This document shows, one piece after another, positions 26,731-37,046 of a DNA stretch of 64,000 bases. Where the stretch lies: assembly GCA_038203615.1 (NCBI GenBank), contig JBBRDU010000007.1:7116-71115 (forward strand). The letters run 5' to 3'. The notes under the pieces are model-generated. The model saw nothing but the letters and a program-made list of their open reading frames with translations, did no database searches and had not been told where the DNA came from. The DNA is from JBBRDU01 sp038203615 (lineage in GTDB: Bacteria > Verrucomicrobiota > Verrucomicrobiia > Chthoniobacterales > UBA10450). The first letter of the stretch is position 1, and each line of letters begins with the position of its first letter. Position numbers and translations under genes: made by a program.

Positions 26731-29700
26731 ATGCGAGGCAAGGGCGATCCCCATTCTGGTCAGGCCGACCTGCATCTCGGCCCCTCCTTCGACGCCGCCT
26801 GGGATCACGTCATCCTTCCCTGGTTTAAATCAGTCTCGCTCGCTGGATCCTCAACCGATCGGCCCACGCTCGTCGTCGTCCCCTATCAGTCGCGCGCCCA
26901 ATTTTTTCGGCATCTGCTCATTGCAGCGCACGTTCCGCTGCTCGGTATTGAGTTCGTCACGCCTCCGCAATTGCGCGAACTCTTACTCTACTCGACCGGC
27001 GTTCAGCTCCCGTTGCGTGAGCATTTGCGGCTGCTCCTTTCCATCGCTGCCGAAGAGTTCGTGCAACCGTCCGCCGCGGGCGCGCCCACGGAATTGGTGA
27101 TGGCCGCGCGGGCCGTTCTGCGCGAGCCGGATCATCTACTTCACACCATCGACGAACTGAACGCAGCGGGCTGGGCGTTTCAGGATGTTGGACCCAAAGC
27201 TTTCCGCCAGGTCGTCGCCCGCTTCGATTCGCTCTTGCAGCAATGCGGGTTCACTTCCATCCAGGCAGCGGACCGTCGGGCCGGGGAACGCGCGCGTGAT
27301 GGCGAATGCCTATTCGAGAATTTGCTGATCGCCGGATTTGATGGAGCCCACTGGCCTTTCTGGCCGCTTCTTTGCGCGACCGCGAAATGCGCCGCCCACG
27401 CCACCATCCTCCTGACCGATCCGCGCGATGAAGCCCGGGATCTGGACGAATGCTGGGTCGGAAGCTGGGAACAAATCTTCGGCGCAACGCGCCCGATCGA
27501 TCCGGCCACGCCCAAGTCACCGCCGCCGTCGCGCAAAAAGGCCAGGCCACCCGGCGCCGGCACGCCGCAGCTTGAATTGTTCAGTGACGACCGGCCGTCT
27601 CGCGCTCAGTTGCACTTTCTCGTCGGACAGGAAATCACCGAACAAGCGCGAGCGGTCGTGGCGCTGGTGCTCAAATTTCTGGCCGATCCCAACTGCCGGC
27701 GAGCCGGCGTGCTTTTCCCGGCCCCAGGCGCGCTCGCTCGCTCCGTGGCGGCGCTGTTAAATCAACTCGGTCTCGCGCACTTCGATTCCATCGGACACCT
27801 GATCGCCCCGACGCTGGAAGATGTCGCCTGGCTGGCCTGGTTGGATTTGCAGGACAACAACCGGCTGAAACCGCTGCTCCATTTCATCTCAACCCTGGAG
27901 GATAAGGCGGGCCTTTTGGGTCACATCACGAGAGCGCGCGTGGAAGACGTCTTGCGCCGCGCCTACAGCCAGATTCTCATCGATGACATCGGCGTGCTGC
28001 GCGCCTTCTGCGCTCACCATTCTGAATTGCGGGACGCCGCCGCCGTGGGCGCGGCCATGGGAGCGATCAAGTTCCTGCCGATCCATGCTTCGCTGCATCT
28101 CTTCATCGAACAAACAGAGCGAATTTTTGAACAGTTAGGCTGGAAAGAGCGCAAGTCCGAATTGGAAAGACTCACCCGGGAATGGATCGAGCCCATCGAG
28201 CAACCGTTATCGCGCGCGACGTATCTGCGCTGGCTCGGCCAGATCCTGGGAAAACCGACGCGCGCGCGGGATCCCATGGGAGATCATCCTTACAGTCGCA
28301 TTCAGCTCTTATCTTTCAGCGAGGCGGAGGGACAAAACTGGTCCCATCTCATCCTGGCGGGCCTGAATGAGGGTGCGTGGCCTCCGGCCAATGATGAATC
28401 GGACTTCGTCCGGGACGAAGAGGTCGACGCCCTCAACCGGCGCATAAAAATTCTGAACCGCACCGCCACCATCCCGGGACGACAAGGGGAGGGACAATGG
28501 AGCGTGGCGGAAGGCAAAACCTTGTGTCTCGGGGCCGGCGAACGGCGGCAACTGGCTCTGCGACAGATGGCGAACCTGATGGAGTCAGCCGACACGGCCA
28601 TCGCTTTGACCGCGGCCTTGTTCACCGAATCGGTTCCGCGCCGCATCGCCAATCCCAGCGAGTTTTTCACCCGGCTCTATTTCAATCTTCATGGGAGTAC
28701 TCTTTCACAGGCTAAGCTCGAGGCCTTGCAGGCGCAGACCAGCCGGTGGGTCAAACAGATGGTTCGGCCGGAAGAACCGGCCGGCGACCTAACGAGTATC
28801 AGGGCCACCCGCTCCGCCTATGATACGCGCCGTGCCCCCAAGAAAGCGGGCGAATTTGAATTCGCCCTGCGCGCACCACCGGCTGAGCCGATTTCTCTCT
28901 CCGCCTCGGATTTTGAAAGGTTCTTCAAATTTCCCGCCTTGATCTGGATGAAATCTTTTCTGGGCGTGCAGAGCGAGGATCAGGACATGGAACAATGGAG
29001 CCTGGCTATGGGCAACTGGGTTCACCAGTGGCTCCGGCATATTATTCCGAGTGGCTCGCCGGAAAGTTTCACCAGGCTGGGCCACGATTTGCCCGCGCGC
29101 GTCCAACAAGCCGCCGTCACCTTCCGTGCGCAGATCGCCACTTTGCTCGGAGAGATGGATCAGGCCGTTCCGGACTGGTGGATGTCCGCCTGGAACAATG
29201 CCTCTTACATGGCAAACCTGTTTGCCCATCAGGTCGCGCAGCTGGCAGACTGGCCCTACGCCGCCACCGAGTGGTCGTTACGCGGGCTTCCGTCCATTCA
29301 CGTGTGCGATCACGCCGATTTGAAACTGCGCGGCCGCATGGACCTGGTTTTGGCCAGGGCAGCGGCGAAGCTCGATGACCTCGGCGGCGCCGATCTGTGG
29401 GTGGTCGACTACAAGACAGGTAAAAGAAAGAGCCTGCGCTCGCCCCGATGGCGCTCCGAAGAGGACGTGCGCAAGGGCGTTCTCAAACAGCTTCTCAAGG
29501 GAGAAGGCATCCAAATCGCATTGTATGCGCTGGCTCTGCGCCAGCTCGGCGGTGGCCCTATTGCCATGAGCCTGCTCGCGCGCGGCCTCGATCTTTCGAA
29601 ACCACAGCTTCAGATATCCGAGATCGCCGCGCACGAACCAATCTGGCGTGAGCTCGCGCGCATCCAGCAGAGCGGAGTCTTCGGCATGCGCGGCGCGCTT

Positions 29701-29826
29701 CGATCCGAGTTCAGCTTCAGCGGGGATTACCCCCTGGCTACGCTCGCCCTTGATCCGGACTTGCTTGAAACAAAATGGATGCTCACCCATCCGGCTTTCG
29801 CCAACGATGCGGAGGAAGACGAATAA
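26731..29826 (+). CDS. addB: AddB/RexB-like nuclease subunit, PD-(D/E)XK
   Basis: 1031 residues from ATG 26731, five bases past the selB stop; a TTG at 26722 would overlap selB. Domain order is an inactivated helicase-like N-terminal half (VVPYQSRAQFFRHLL, ILTDPRDEARD) and a C-terminal RecB-type nuclease with LKLRGRMDLVLARA and the catalytic VVDYKTGKR, then the helix QIALYALALRQLGG. It is paired with addA (stop and start overlap by one base), so together they form a double-strand-break processing complex. The four cysteines of the AddB iron-sulfur cluster are not seen: none follows the nuclease motif. Confidence 0.8.
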   Translation: MRGKGDPHSGQADLHLGPSFDAAWDHVILPWFKSVSLAGSSTDRPTLVVVPYQSRAQFFRHLLIAAHVPLLGIEFVTPPQLRELLLYSTGVQLPLREHLRLLLSIAAEEFVQPSAAGAPTELVMAARAVLREPDHLLHTIDELNAAGWAFQDVGPKAFRQVVARFDSLLQQCGFTSIQAADRRAGERARDGECLFENLLIAGFDGAHWPFWPLLCATAKCAAHATILLTDPRDEARDLDECWVGSWEQIFGATRPIDPATPKSPPPSRKKARPPGAGTPQLELFSDDRPSRAQLHFLVGQEITEQARAVVALVLKFLADPNCRRAGVLFPAPGALARSVAALLNQLGLAHFDSIGHLIAPTLEDVAWLAWLDLQDNNRLKPLLHFISTLEDKAGLLGHITRARVEDVLRRAYSQILIDDIGVLRAFCAHHSELRDAAAVGAAMGAIKFLPIHASLHLFIEQTERIFEQLGWKERKSELERLTREWIEPIEQPLSRATYLRWLGQILGKPTRARDPMGDHPYSRIQLLSFSEAEGQNWSHLILAGLNEGAWPPANDESDFVRDEEVDALNRRIKILNRTATIPGRQGEGQWSVAEGKTLCLGAGERRQLALRQMANLMESADTAIALTAALFTESVPRRIANPSEFFTRLYFNLHGSTLSQAKLEALQAQTSRWVKQMVRPEEPAGDLTSIRATRSAYDTRRAPKKAGEFEFALRAPPAEPISLSASDFERFFKFPALIWMKSFLGVQSEDQDMEQWSLAMGNWVHQWLRHIIPSGSPESFTRLGHDLPARVQQAAVTFRAQIATLLGEMDQAVPDWWMSAWNNASYMANLFAHQVAQLADWPYAATEWSLRGLPSIHVCDHADLKLRGRMDLVLARAAAKLDDLGGADLWVVDYKTGKRKSLRSPRWRSEEDVRKGVLKQLLKGEGIQIALYALALRQLGGGPIAMSLLARGLDLSKPQLQISEIAAHEPIWRELARIQQSGVFGMRGALRSEFSFSGDYPLATLALDPDLLETKWMLTHPAFANDAEEDE

Positions 29827-32800
29827 TGAGCCAGCCTTCCGATCAGTCCGAGCGTGACCGGTTCGGCCGGGAGTTGGAAAACAATTTCTCTGTCATCGCG
29901 GCGGCCGGATCCGGCAAAACCCGCGCCATCACGGATCGAATCGCGCAGATCGCGCGAAGCCCGCACGCCTTAAAGTGGCTGCCCACCCTGGTGGTCGTCA
30001 CTTTCACCCATCGCGCGGCTGATGAAATGCAAAGACGCGCTCGCCAGAAGATTTTAGAGGCGGGCGTGCCACTCAACGTGGTGGCGGCATTCAACCGCGC
30101 ATTTTTCGGAACCATCCACAGCTTTTGCGTCCGGCTTTTGGCCGATTACGGCCATTACCTGGGTTTGCCGCCGCATCTTTCTCTCATCACGGATGACGCC
30201 GAGCTCTGGCATCGTTTCGTGCAGAGCCAGACTTCCATCGGCCAATCGTTAACCGCCGAGAGTCGCAGCATTCTGCTGCGCCATGTTCCGGTCCGTCAAT
30301 TAATGGAACTGGGACGAGCCGGCCGCATTCCCCTGCCGGAGTCCGGGGACGTCGGACCGTGTCCGCCGCTCGACCTCGCCGCGCTTTACGCATTTTCACC
30401 TCCAGCGCGCTCGGCCGATAAGATCGAGCGCGGCCAGGCGGAATTGCGTGAGTGGGAACGTCTCTACCGCGCCGGGGTTGATTTCCTTCCGTTGCTCGAC
30501 CGCCCATCCAGCGCCAAAGAGTTCGTCGCCCTTTGGGATCGAACTTTCGGCCCTTTCCGAAAATGGCTGAACTGCAGCGCGCTGGCGGTCGCCGCTGAAG
30601 TCCAGGGCGCCTATCGCGAATTCCGTCTCGACCACGGAGTCCTCACCTACGACGACCAGATCCGCCTGGCCGACGCGCTCATGCAACAGCCGACCGCAGC
30701 TCGTCGCGTGCGCGAGCGAAATTTCCGCGTCATTCTGGACGAAGCGCAGGACACCGACCCGCCGCAATTCTCCATTTTGCTCGAGATCACCCGGCCCCCC
30801 GCTGCTCAGGGAACCTGGCTTGAAAATCGCGCCCATGCGCCGCGCCCCGGTCACTTCTGCATGGTGGGTGACTTCCAACAATCGATCTTCGGGGACCGCG
30901 CCGACCTGCGGCAATATCGTCGCATTCACGACAGCCTGATTGAAACCGGGGCGGGCCAAGCGGTCGAACTCGCGGTCACCTTCCGGCTGGACCAGCGACA
31001 GGTGAACTTCATCAACGCCGCGTTCCCCTGCCTGTTGAGTGACACGGACGGTCAGGTCCGTTTTGTCGAACTCAATCCGCGCCCTGCGGTGTTGCCCGGT
31101 CAGGTCATTGCCCTGCCTATCACAGACGATGCGCCAGGCGGCGAGAAGAAATCCGAGCGTGTCCGGGCCGACCTGGAAGCGCGGCAGATCGCAGCGTGGT
31201 TGAGGGAGACAACCCTGGAATGTTTACGCGCGCGCTCCTGGAGCGAGGTGGCCATTCTTTGTCCGCGCAAAGCCTGGTTCCCGCCGCTGCGCCAGGCTCT
31301 CCGCCAGGTCGGTTTTGAGGTTCAGACGCAATCGGAGAGCGAACTGAACGCCGATAACCCGGCCCACGCCTGGCTGACAGCGCTCGCCACCATCATGGCC
31401 CAGCCGCATTTGTATTATGAAACCGTCGGCGTGCTGCGCGATGTTTTCGGACTTTCCGATCACGATCTCGCGCTCTTTTGCCAGGGACAGGCGGACCGTT
31501 TCGATTTTCAAAACAAAATTTCGGGAGATGGCGCCGTGGCGAAAGCTCTGGCGACCCTGACTTCGCTCCGCCGCAGCGTCTTGAACGCGCCACTTTATGA
31601 TGCGGTCTGCGCCATCGTCAAAGGCGTGCGGTTACGCGAGCGACTCGTTAGTCTGCCGGCCCGGGAATTCGGCGATTTGTCGAACGAACTGGACCGCCTG
31701 CTCATTGCGGCGGCGGCGGCCGAGGCGGAAGGAAAAACCCTGGCCGACTTTGCGCGCGATCTGCGCGCGAATTTTGACGCGCCGCGCGAAAGCGAGCCGG
31801 CGCAGCGGGACGCCATCCAACTCATCACCGGCCAAAAAGCGAAAGGCTCGGAGTGGGACGCCGTTCTTCTCCCTTTTCTTTGCCGGGAAGTGCGAACGCG
31901 CTCTTCCGACTACGCCCGCATCATCCGGCTTCTCCAAACCGGCGAGCTGATCGTGGCGCTCGGGCGCGACGACATGAGCCAGGAAGTGAAGGATGCACTC
32001 AAGCTGGCCGATCGGCAGGAGATGGAGCGACTCCTTTACGTCGCCTTTACCCGGGCCCGCCACACTCTGGTCCTGGCGCTCGATCATGCCATCTTCCAAA
32101 CCGCTGAGGGGACGGCTCCGAAGAATTCTCAGGCCCGCTGGCTGCGCAGCGCCTCTGCCGAAGCCAACGCGGAACACCTGGAACAACTGGCTACGCAGGC
32201 AACCGGTTGCGCGGCGACCGCCGCGGGACAGGCGGAGGAAAAGCGCAAGCGCGAAAAGGAAGAGACGTTGCCGCCCTGGCCCGCCGCGGGAATGGAAGTG
32301 ACGAGAGCCGGCTCCGCCCAGGCTGCGCGATTCGTTAGGAAACTGACGCCGAGTCGAATCGCTCCCTCGGCCGAGGCCCGCACCAGCGAGGGGGCGGACG
32401 TTTGGAAAGAAACCGATCCGGAACTCCGCCCCCTGACCGTGGAAGGAGCGGCCATTCGCTACGGCATTTGGTGGCATGACTTCGCTCAGCGCATCCCGTG
32501 GTTGGACGGGGAGCCTGCGCAGGGGAATATTTTCCGGCAGTTTCAGTCCGCCTCTCCCGACCCAGCCCGCTCGCTCCGGGAATGGAAATTACTGCGCGAC
32601 CAGTGCCTGGTGGCGGACGCTCTGCCGGGAAGACTTCTACGCGCCGCCGCACTCTGGCGCACCGAACTGCCCTTTCTCTGGCCGGTTGATCAAAACGCCT
32701 GCGTGGAAGGCATTATCGATTTGGCCGTCTTCGATAAAGAGCGGAAACGCGTTTGTCTGATTGACTGGAAGACCAACCGGGTCGCGCCGAAAGATTCGGA

Positions 32801-33005
32801 TGAACTCCGGGCCCGCTACCGGTCGCAAATCGCGGCTTACTGGCAGGCCATGACTCAGCTGACCGATCTCACCGTGGAGGCGGCCATCTATTCGACCGCG
32901 ACCGGACAATTCCTGCTTTATGAAACGACCGATCTCGCGGGCGAATGGGAACGTCTTCGGCAGTTGCCCGCCGCTGAGTGGAATGCCGTCACCACCCCGG
33001 CCTGA
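29826..33005 (+). CDS. addA: AddA/RecB-like helicase-nuclease, UvrD family
   Basis: 1059 residues. Superfamily 1 helicase: Walker A AAAGSGKTRAI near residue 20, VVTFTHRAADEMQ (motif Ia), VILDEAQDTDP (Walker B), GDFQQSIFGDRADL (motif III), AVTFRLDQRQ (IV), QKAKGSEWDAVLLP (V) and LYVAFTRARHTL (VI). The C-terminal nuclease shows GIIDLAVFD and the catalytic LIDWKTNRV. It unwinds and degrades broken DNA ends with AddB for recombinational repair. The start ATG shares one base with the addB stop, so translation is coupled. Confidence 0.88.
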   Translation: MSQPSDQSERDRFGRELENNFSVIAAAGSGKTRAITDRIAQIARSPHALKWLPTLVVVTFTHRAADEMQRRARQKILEAGVPLNVVAAFNRAFFGTIHSFCVRLLADYGHYLGLPPHLSLITDDAELWHRFVQSQTSIGQSLTAESRSILLRHVPVRQLMELGRAGRIPLPESGDVGPCPPLDLAALYAFSPPARSADKIERGQAELREWERLYRAGVDFLPLLDRPSSAKEFVALWDRTFGPFRKWLNCSALAVAAEVQGAYREFRLDHGVLTYDDQIRLADALMQQPTAARRVRERNFRVILDEAQDTDPPQFSILLEITRPPAAQGTWLENRAHAPRPGHFCMVGDFQQSIFGDRADLRQYRRIHDSLIETGAGQAVELAVTFRLDQRQVNFINAAFPCLLSDTDGQVRFVELNPRPAVLPGQVIALPITDDAPGGEKKSERVRADLEARQIAAWLRETTLECLRARSWSEVAILCPRKAWFPPLRQALRQVGFEVQTQSESELNADNPAHAWLTALATIMAQPHLYYETVGVLRDVFGLSDHDLALFCQGQADRFDFQNKISGDGAVAKALATLTSLRRSVLNAPLYDAVCAIVKGVRLRERLVSLPAREFGDLSNELDRLLIAAAAAEAEGKTLADFARDLRANFDAPRESEPAQRDAIQLITGQKAKGSEWDAVLLPFLCREVRTRSSDYARIIRLLQTGELIVALGRDDMSQEVKDALKLADRQEMERLLYVAFTRARHTLVLALDHAIFQTAEGTAPKNSQARWLRSASAEANAEHLEQLATQATGCAATAAGQAEEKRKREKEETLPPWPAAGMEVTRAGSAQAARFVRKLTPSRIAPSAEARTSEGADVWKETDPELRPLTVEGAAIRYGIWWHDFAQRIPWLDGEPAQGNIFRQFQSASPDPARSLREWKLLRDQCLVADALPGRLLRAAALWRTELPFLWPVDQNACVEGIIDLAVFDKERKRVCLIDWKTNRVAPKDSDELRARYRSQIAAYWQAMTQLTDLTVEAAIYSTATGQFLLYETTDLAGEWERLRQLPAAEWNAVTTPA

Positions 33006-33011
33006 AGCTGC

Positions 33012-34121
33012 TCAGGTGTCGCGCTCGCCGCGGATAAACTGTTCGACGCTGCGGTAGGCTTCGTCGTCCGTCATCTGCACGGGAGGATGTTTTGAAAAAT
33101 AAGCGGAGGGCGAATGCAGAACTCCGCCGATGCCGCGATCCAGCGCGAGTTTGGCGCACCGGATCGAGTCGATCGCGACCCCGGCCGAGTTCGGCGAATC
33201 TTCGACCGATAATTTCAAATCCAATTCCATCGGGACATCCCCGAAAAGTTTCCCCTCGAGGCGAATGAAAGCGATCTTGTTGTCCCGTTGCCAGGGCACG
33301 TAATCGCTCGGACCAATATGAATATTCTCTTCGGCCAGCCGATCGCCGATAACCGACTGCACCGCCTCGGTCTTGGACGTTTTCTTCGAGGCGAGCCGCG
33401 TCCGGTTGAGCATGTTCAGAAAATCCGTGTTCCCGCCGGTGTTTAACTGGTAGGTCCTCTCCACTTTTACGCCGCGTTTGCGGAAAAGATCGGCCAGGGC
33501 CCGGTGCACAATCGTCGCACCCATCTGCGCTTTAATATCATCGCCGATCAATGGCAGATTCTTGTCCGAAAACCGCTTGGCCCAAACCGGATCGCTCGCG
33601 ATGAATACCGGGATGTTGTTGACGAAGGCAAGTCCAGCCTCCAGGGCGCAGCCCGCGTAAAAACGCGTCGCTTCTTCCGACCCGACCGGCAAATAGTTCA
33701 CCATAATCTCCGCCGCGGAATCACGTAGCTCAGCGATGATCTGTTCGCGCGTGGATTCCTTTTCCAAGGGCAGAAACGTGCGCAGCGGGTCGTGGTCCCG
33801 CATATGATCGCCGCAGCCGTCCAGAACGCACCCCATCTTCACGATGGCCCCGGTGCGGCGGATCTTTTCACAGAATATCTTGGTGCAGTTGGGAGGCGAA
33901 AAGATGGCCTCGCTGACATCCAGACCGACCTTGCGCCGATCAATATCAAAAGCCGCCACCACCTCGATATCGTGGGGCTCGTAGGAACCAATGCGCCGGT
34001 GCATCAAACCGACGCTGCTACCGTTCCCGCCGTTACTTGACCCGCGATAAAAGTTAATTCCTTGGATCAAGGAGCTGGCGCAGTTGCCGACACCAACAAC
34101 GGCGATTCGGATCTTAGTCAT
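33012..34121 (-). CDS. ino1: Inositol-3-phosphate synthase
   Basis: 369 residues from ATG 34121. Converts glucose 6-phosphate to 1L-myo-inositol 3-phosphate with NAD. Rossmann start IRIAVVGVGNCASSLIQGI; LPVGSEEATRFYAGCALEAG; the substrate lysine region IGDDIKAQMGATIVHRAL; and LNTGGNTDFLNML followed by KTEAVQ, all typical of the short actinobacterial/archaeal type. The IPVFIAS motif also fits. It supplies inositol phosphate for the cytidylyltransferase and CDP-alcohol transferase about 13 kb away. Convergent with addA, six bases apart. Confidence 0.93.
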   Translation of the reverse strand: MTKIRIAVVGVGNCASSLIQGINFYRGSSNGGNGSSVGLMHRRIGSYEPHDIEVVAAFDIDRRKVGLDVSEAIFSPPNCTKIFCEKIRRTGAIVKMGCVLDGCGDHMRDHDPLRTFLPLEKESTREQIIAELRDSAAEIMVNYLPVGSEEATRFYAGCALEAGLAFVNNIPVFIASDPVWAKRFSDKNLPLIGDDIKAQMGATIVHRALADLFRKRGVKVERTYQLNTGGNTDFLNMLNRTRLASKKTSKTEAVQSVIGDRLAEENIHIGPSDYVPWQRDNKIAFIRLEGKLFGDVPMELDLKLSVEDSPNSAGVAIDSIRCAKLALDRGIGGVLHSPSAYFSKHPPVQMTDDEAYRSVEQFIRGERDT

Positions 34122-34320
34122 CAGGAAAACGGTTCTTGTAACCGCACAGGGCATCCCCCGGCAAGGAACAATTTAGCATATACATACAGATCAGGCTTCG
34201 TCCTACGCCGGTTAGCAGGGTGGCGGGGTCCGCACTTTTAGCGTATTCTGCCCCGGGCGCAAGGATTACCCAACCTGGAATTGTATTGAAAACCGAGAAC
34301 CGGCTGCAGAGATAAGATAA

Positions 34321-35703
34321 ATGCGCTTCAACCTGGTCATGGTGTTGCTGCTAGCCTGTGCCACGGCTGGAGCCGCTCCTACCTATTCCGTCGAAGAAGC
34401 CGTTCAGCTGGCCCAGACGCAAAACCCTGAGATTGCGGTGGCCCGCCAAAAACTGCAGGCAGCCCGGGGTGGCCTCATTGAAGCGCGTTCCGGTTATTTG
34501 CCCTCCGTCGTCTCGGCCGGCCTGGCGCGGGAACGGGAGCATCAATCAAACTCGAGCCTGCGCAACGAGGACTACAGCGCTTCGGTCCGGGTCGCGCAAA
34601 ATATTTACACCGGCGGCGCCGTCTCCAACCAGGTGGCCATCGCCCACCTGAATCTGGAGAAGCAGACGCTCGAACTCCGGGCCCTGACCGACCGCGTCTC
34701 CATGGATGTGCGGATCGCTTTTAACGAACTGCTCTTGAACCGCGCTAAAATCGGGGTGCGCGAACAATCGGTCAACGTCCTGCAACAGGAGCTCACGACG
34801 CAAGAGCAACGTTTTAGCGCCGGCACCGTCGGTCAACTCAATGTCCGCCGCGCCGAAGTCGCACTGGCCAGTGAGCAACCGGAACTGGTCGATGCTCAAA
34901 CCCAGGTCAAGAATTCTTACCTGCGGCTGGGAGAACTCTTCGGCACAGATTCTCGTTCCGCGGACGACAAAGCCAGGTTCGAGATCGCGGGACGATTGGG
35001 ATACCGGCCCCGGCATCCGGACCTGAACGTCTGCCTGGCCCGGGCTGACACCGAGCGACCGGAGATCCGGATCCGGCAGATCGAAGTGGAGATCGAAGAT
35101 CGGCAGGCCGAGGTGGACCGGAGCGAACTGCGGCCGCAAGTGGAACTGTTTTCCGGTTACGAACTCTATAATGAGCGGGATCCCAGCCTGGGCCGCGAGT
35201 TGAATCACGGCTACGTCGTGGGATTGAACGCGAAGTGGCACATCTTCGATGGCTTTGCCACCAAAGGTCGGCTCATGGCCACGCACGCCCGTCGCGAAGC
35301 CGCCCTGCAAAACCTGGCCGCCGCCAAACTCTCCGTCGCCGCGGAAGTACGGAGCGCTTTGCTCGATTTGCAACAGGCCGAAAAAGTTCTCGAGTCCGAA
35401 ACGAAAAACGTGCAGACGGCAGACGAATCGCTGGAAATTGCCAGGGTCAACCTGGACGCTGGCCTCGGGACTCAGCTCGATATTCTGCAGGCCGCTACCG
35501 ATGTCACCCGCACGCGCACGACGCGTCTGAGTGCGATTTACCTGCACAATGTCGCCGCCGCTCGCCTGGCCAAAGCATGCGCCGCCACCCCGGAGGACTT
35601 GGAACTCAAAACGAAAACGACGAAATCCGCCGGCCGCCGGGAGCCGTCGAACGCCGCCGCGCTCAGCGTGGCCCAGCCGCCCCGGAAATTGAGTCAGCGA
35701 TGA
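34321..35703 (+). CDS. TolC-family outer-membrane efflux protein (first)
   Basis: 460 residues. Signal peptide core LVMVLLLACATAGAA, then a helix with YSVEEAVQLAQTQNPEIAVA, the usual TolC repeat start, and long helices with heptad patterns (IEARSGYLPSVVSAGLARE). The second internal repeat begins around ICLARADTERPEIRIRQ. It would form the outer-membrane trimer channel of an efflux system. The stop overlaps the ATG of the next gene (ATGA), so it is the first gene of a coupled five-gene operon. A possible TTGAAA -35 is at about 34286. Confidence 0.87.
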   Translation: MRFNLVMVLLLACATAGAAPTYSVEEAVQLAQTQNPEIAVARQKLQAARGGLIEARSGYLPSVVSAGLAREREHQSNSSLRNEDYSASVRVAQNIYTGGAVSNQVAIAHLNLEKQTLELRALTDRVSMDVRIAFNELLLNRAKIGVREQSVNVLQQELTTQEQRFSAGTVGQLNVRRAEVALASEQPELVDAQTQVKNSYLRLGELFGTDSRSADDKARFEIAGRLGYRPRHPDLNVCLARADTERPEIRIRQIEVEIEDRQAEVDRSELRPQVELFSGYELYNERDPSLGRELNHGYVVGLNAKWHIFDGFATKGRLMATHARREAALQNLAAAKLSVAAEVRSALLDLQQAEKVLESETKNVQTADESLEIARVNLDAGLGTQLDILQAATDVTRTRTTRLSAIYLHNVAAARLAKACAATPEDLELKTKTTKSAGRREPSNAAALSVAQPPRKLSQR

Positions 35704-37037
35704 AACGTCTCTGTCTCATCACTCTGGGCGCAGCCATCCCGTTCCTGGGCTCGGTCACGGCGGCCGATCTCAAGCTGGACGCCGTTCTGCAGAAAACATT
35801 CGAGAGTAACCCCGCTGTCGTAAAAGCGAAACTCGACCTGGAGCAAGCCTGCGGTCGCCGCCTCGTTTTTCGCTCGATCGGCCTGCCCCAGGCCAGCCTG
35901 GGTGCGGCACTCGGCGACCAGGGAGGATCACGCGCTGGACAAAAGCCGAATCAACCTTTTGGTTTTGGTTACGGCGGAGTCATCCAACCCGTCTTTAGCG
36001 CGGCCATCCCTGCGTCCTTCCGGCGGGGCGACGTGGAAGTCTTGATCGCTCAGCAGCGGCTGAACATGGCCGTGGTGGAAAACTTGCACGCGGCGCGCAT
36101 GGCCTTTTCCACCGGGATCTACCATCGTTCGCTCAAGCAATTGCGCGTGGAGCAGCGGGACCGGTTGCAGGAAATCACGAACAGCCAGAAGGCGCGTTAC
36201 GAGTCAGGCGTGGTCCAGCGCAGCGCCCTGGTCAGCGCCGAAATGCAAACGCGCGACCTCGACCCGCGGATCGAAGCAGCCCAAAGAGGCTACGATGGAT
36301 CCATCATCCGTGAAGCGGAACTGATGGGAGACGACCTGAGCGCGGCGGGAGCATTGCCGCGCCTGCAGGGAGAATTGAACTGGCAACCGGTGCATGTGGA
36401 CGTGGCAGCAGCAGCCGCAGCCGCTTTGGAAAGCCGGGCGGATCTGAAACTGGCCCGGCTTCTCGTGCGCGCGGCTGAAGAAGATCAGCGCATCATCGAG
36501 GCGGCCTATTACCCAATGGTAACCGCCGTGGTCGCCGGCGAGTACATTCCCGTCTCGGGCGTGCGCCGCCAAAGTGAAGGCTCGCCCCGCCGTTCCGACA
36601 ACGAGATTTTCTCTGAGATCCGCCTGGGCGGGGCCTACACCTGGCGAGTGGTCGACAACGGCAAGATTTATGGCGCGGCCCTCCAGCAACGGTCGGTCCG
36701 CGCGATCAATCAGCTGACCCTGCAAAAAATGGAGGCCGACGTGCCCCGCGAGCTCGCCCGGATTCGGAACAACCTTCAGGCCATCGCCACGAAACAGGCG
36801 GCCCTGACCGGAGCCACGTCCGCGGCCGAACTGAGCGCCGTAACCGTCCAGGAAAATCTGGCCGGGGGAGTGACCTCGCAGCTGGAATTCCGCCTGGCTG
36901 AAAATGCTTCCTTGAAGATCAAGACCGCTCTGCTCGATCTCGCCTACCAGCAAAGTCTCGCCCTGGCGGAGTGGGATCGCGCCACCGGTCGTTATTTTCA
37001 ATTTTCCGACGAGAAGCGACCGAAAAACGTGCCATAA
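35700..37037 (+). CDS. TolC-family outer-membrane efflux protein (second)
   Basis: 445 residues from ATG 35700, which overlaps the stop of the first TolC gene. Signal peptide TLGAAIPFLGSVTA; then DLKLDAVLQKTFESNPAVVKAKLDLEQA, the TolC repeat signature. A FGYGGVIQPVF segment follows, and the long helical part includes VVQRSALVSAEMQTRDLDPRI and VQENLAGGVTSQLEFRLAENAS. It diverges strongly from the upstream copy. Two TolC proteins with one pump are unusual: they may be alternative exits or a heteromeric channel. Confidence 0.83.
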   Translation: MKRLCLITLGAAIPFLGSVTAADLKLDAVLQKTFESNPAVVKAKLDLEQACGRRLVFRSIGLPQASLGAALGDQGGSRAGQKPNQPFGFGYGGVIQPVFSAAIPASFRRGDVEVLIAQQRLNMAVVENLHAARMAFSTGIYHRSLKQLRVEQRDRLQEITNSQKARYESGVVQRSALVSAEMQTRDLDPRIEAAQRGYDGSIIREAELMGDDLSAAGALPRLQGELNWQPVHVDVAAAAAAALESRADLKLARLLVRAAEEDQRIIEAAYYPMVTAVVAGEYIPVSGVRRQSEGSPRRSDNEIFSEIRLGGAYTWRVVDNGKIYGAALQQRSVRAINQLTLQKMEADVPRELARIRNNLQAIATKQAALTGATSAAELSAVTVQENLAGGVTSQLEFRLAENASLKIKTALLDLAYQQSLALAEWDRATGRYFQFSDEKRPKNVP

Positions 37038-37046
37038 TTCCGACTC

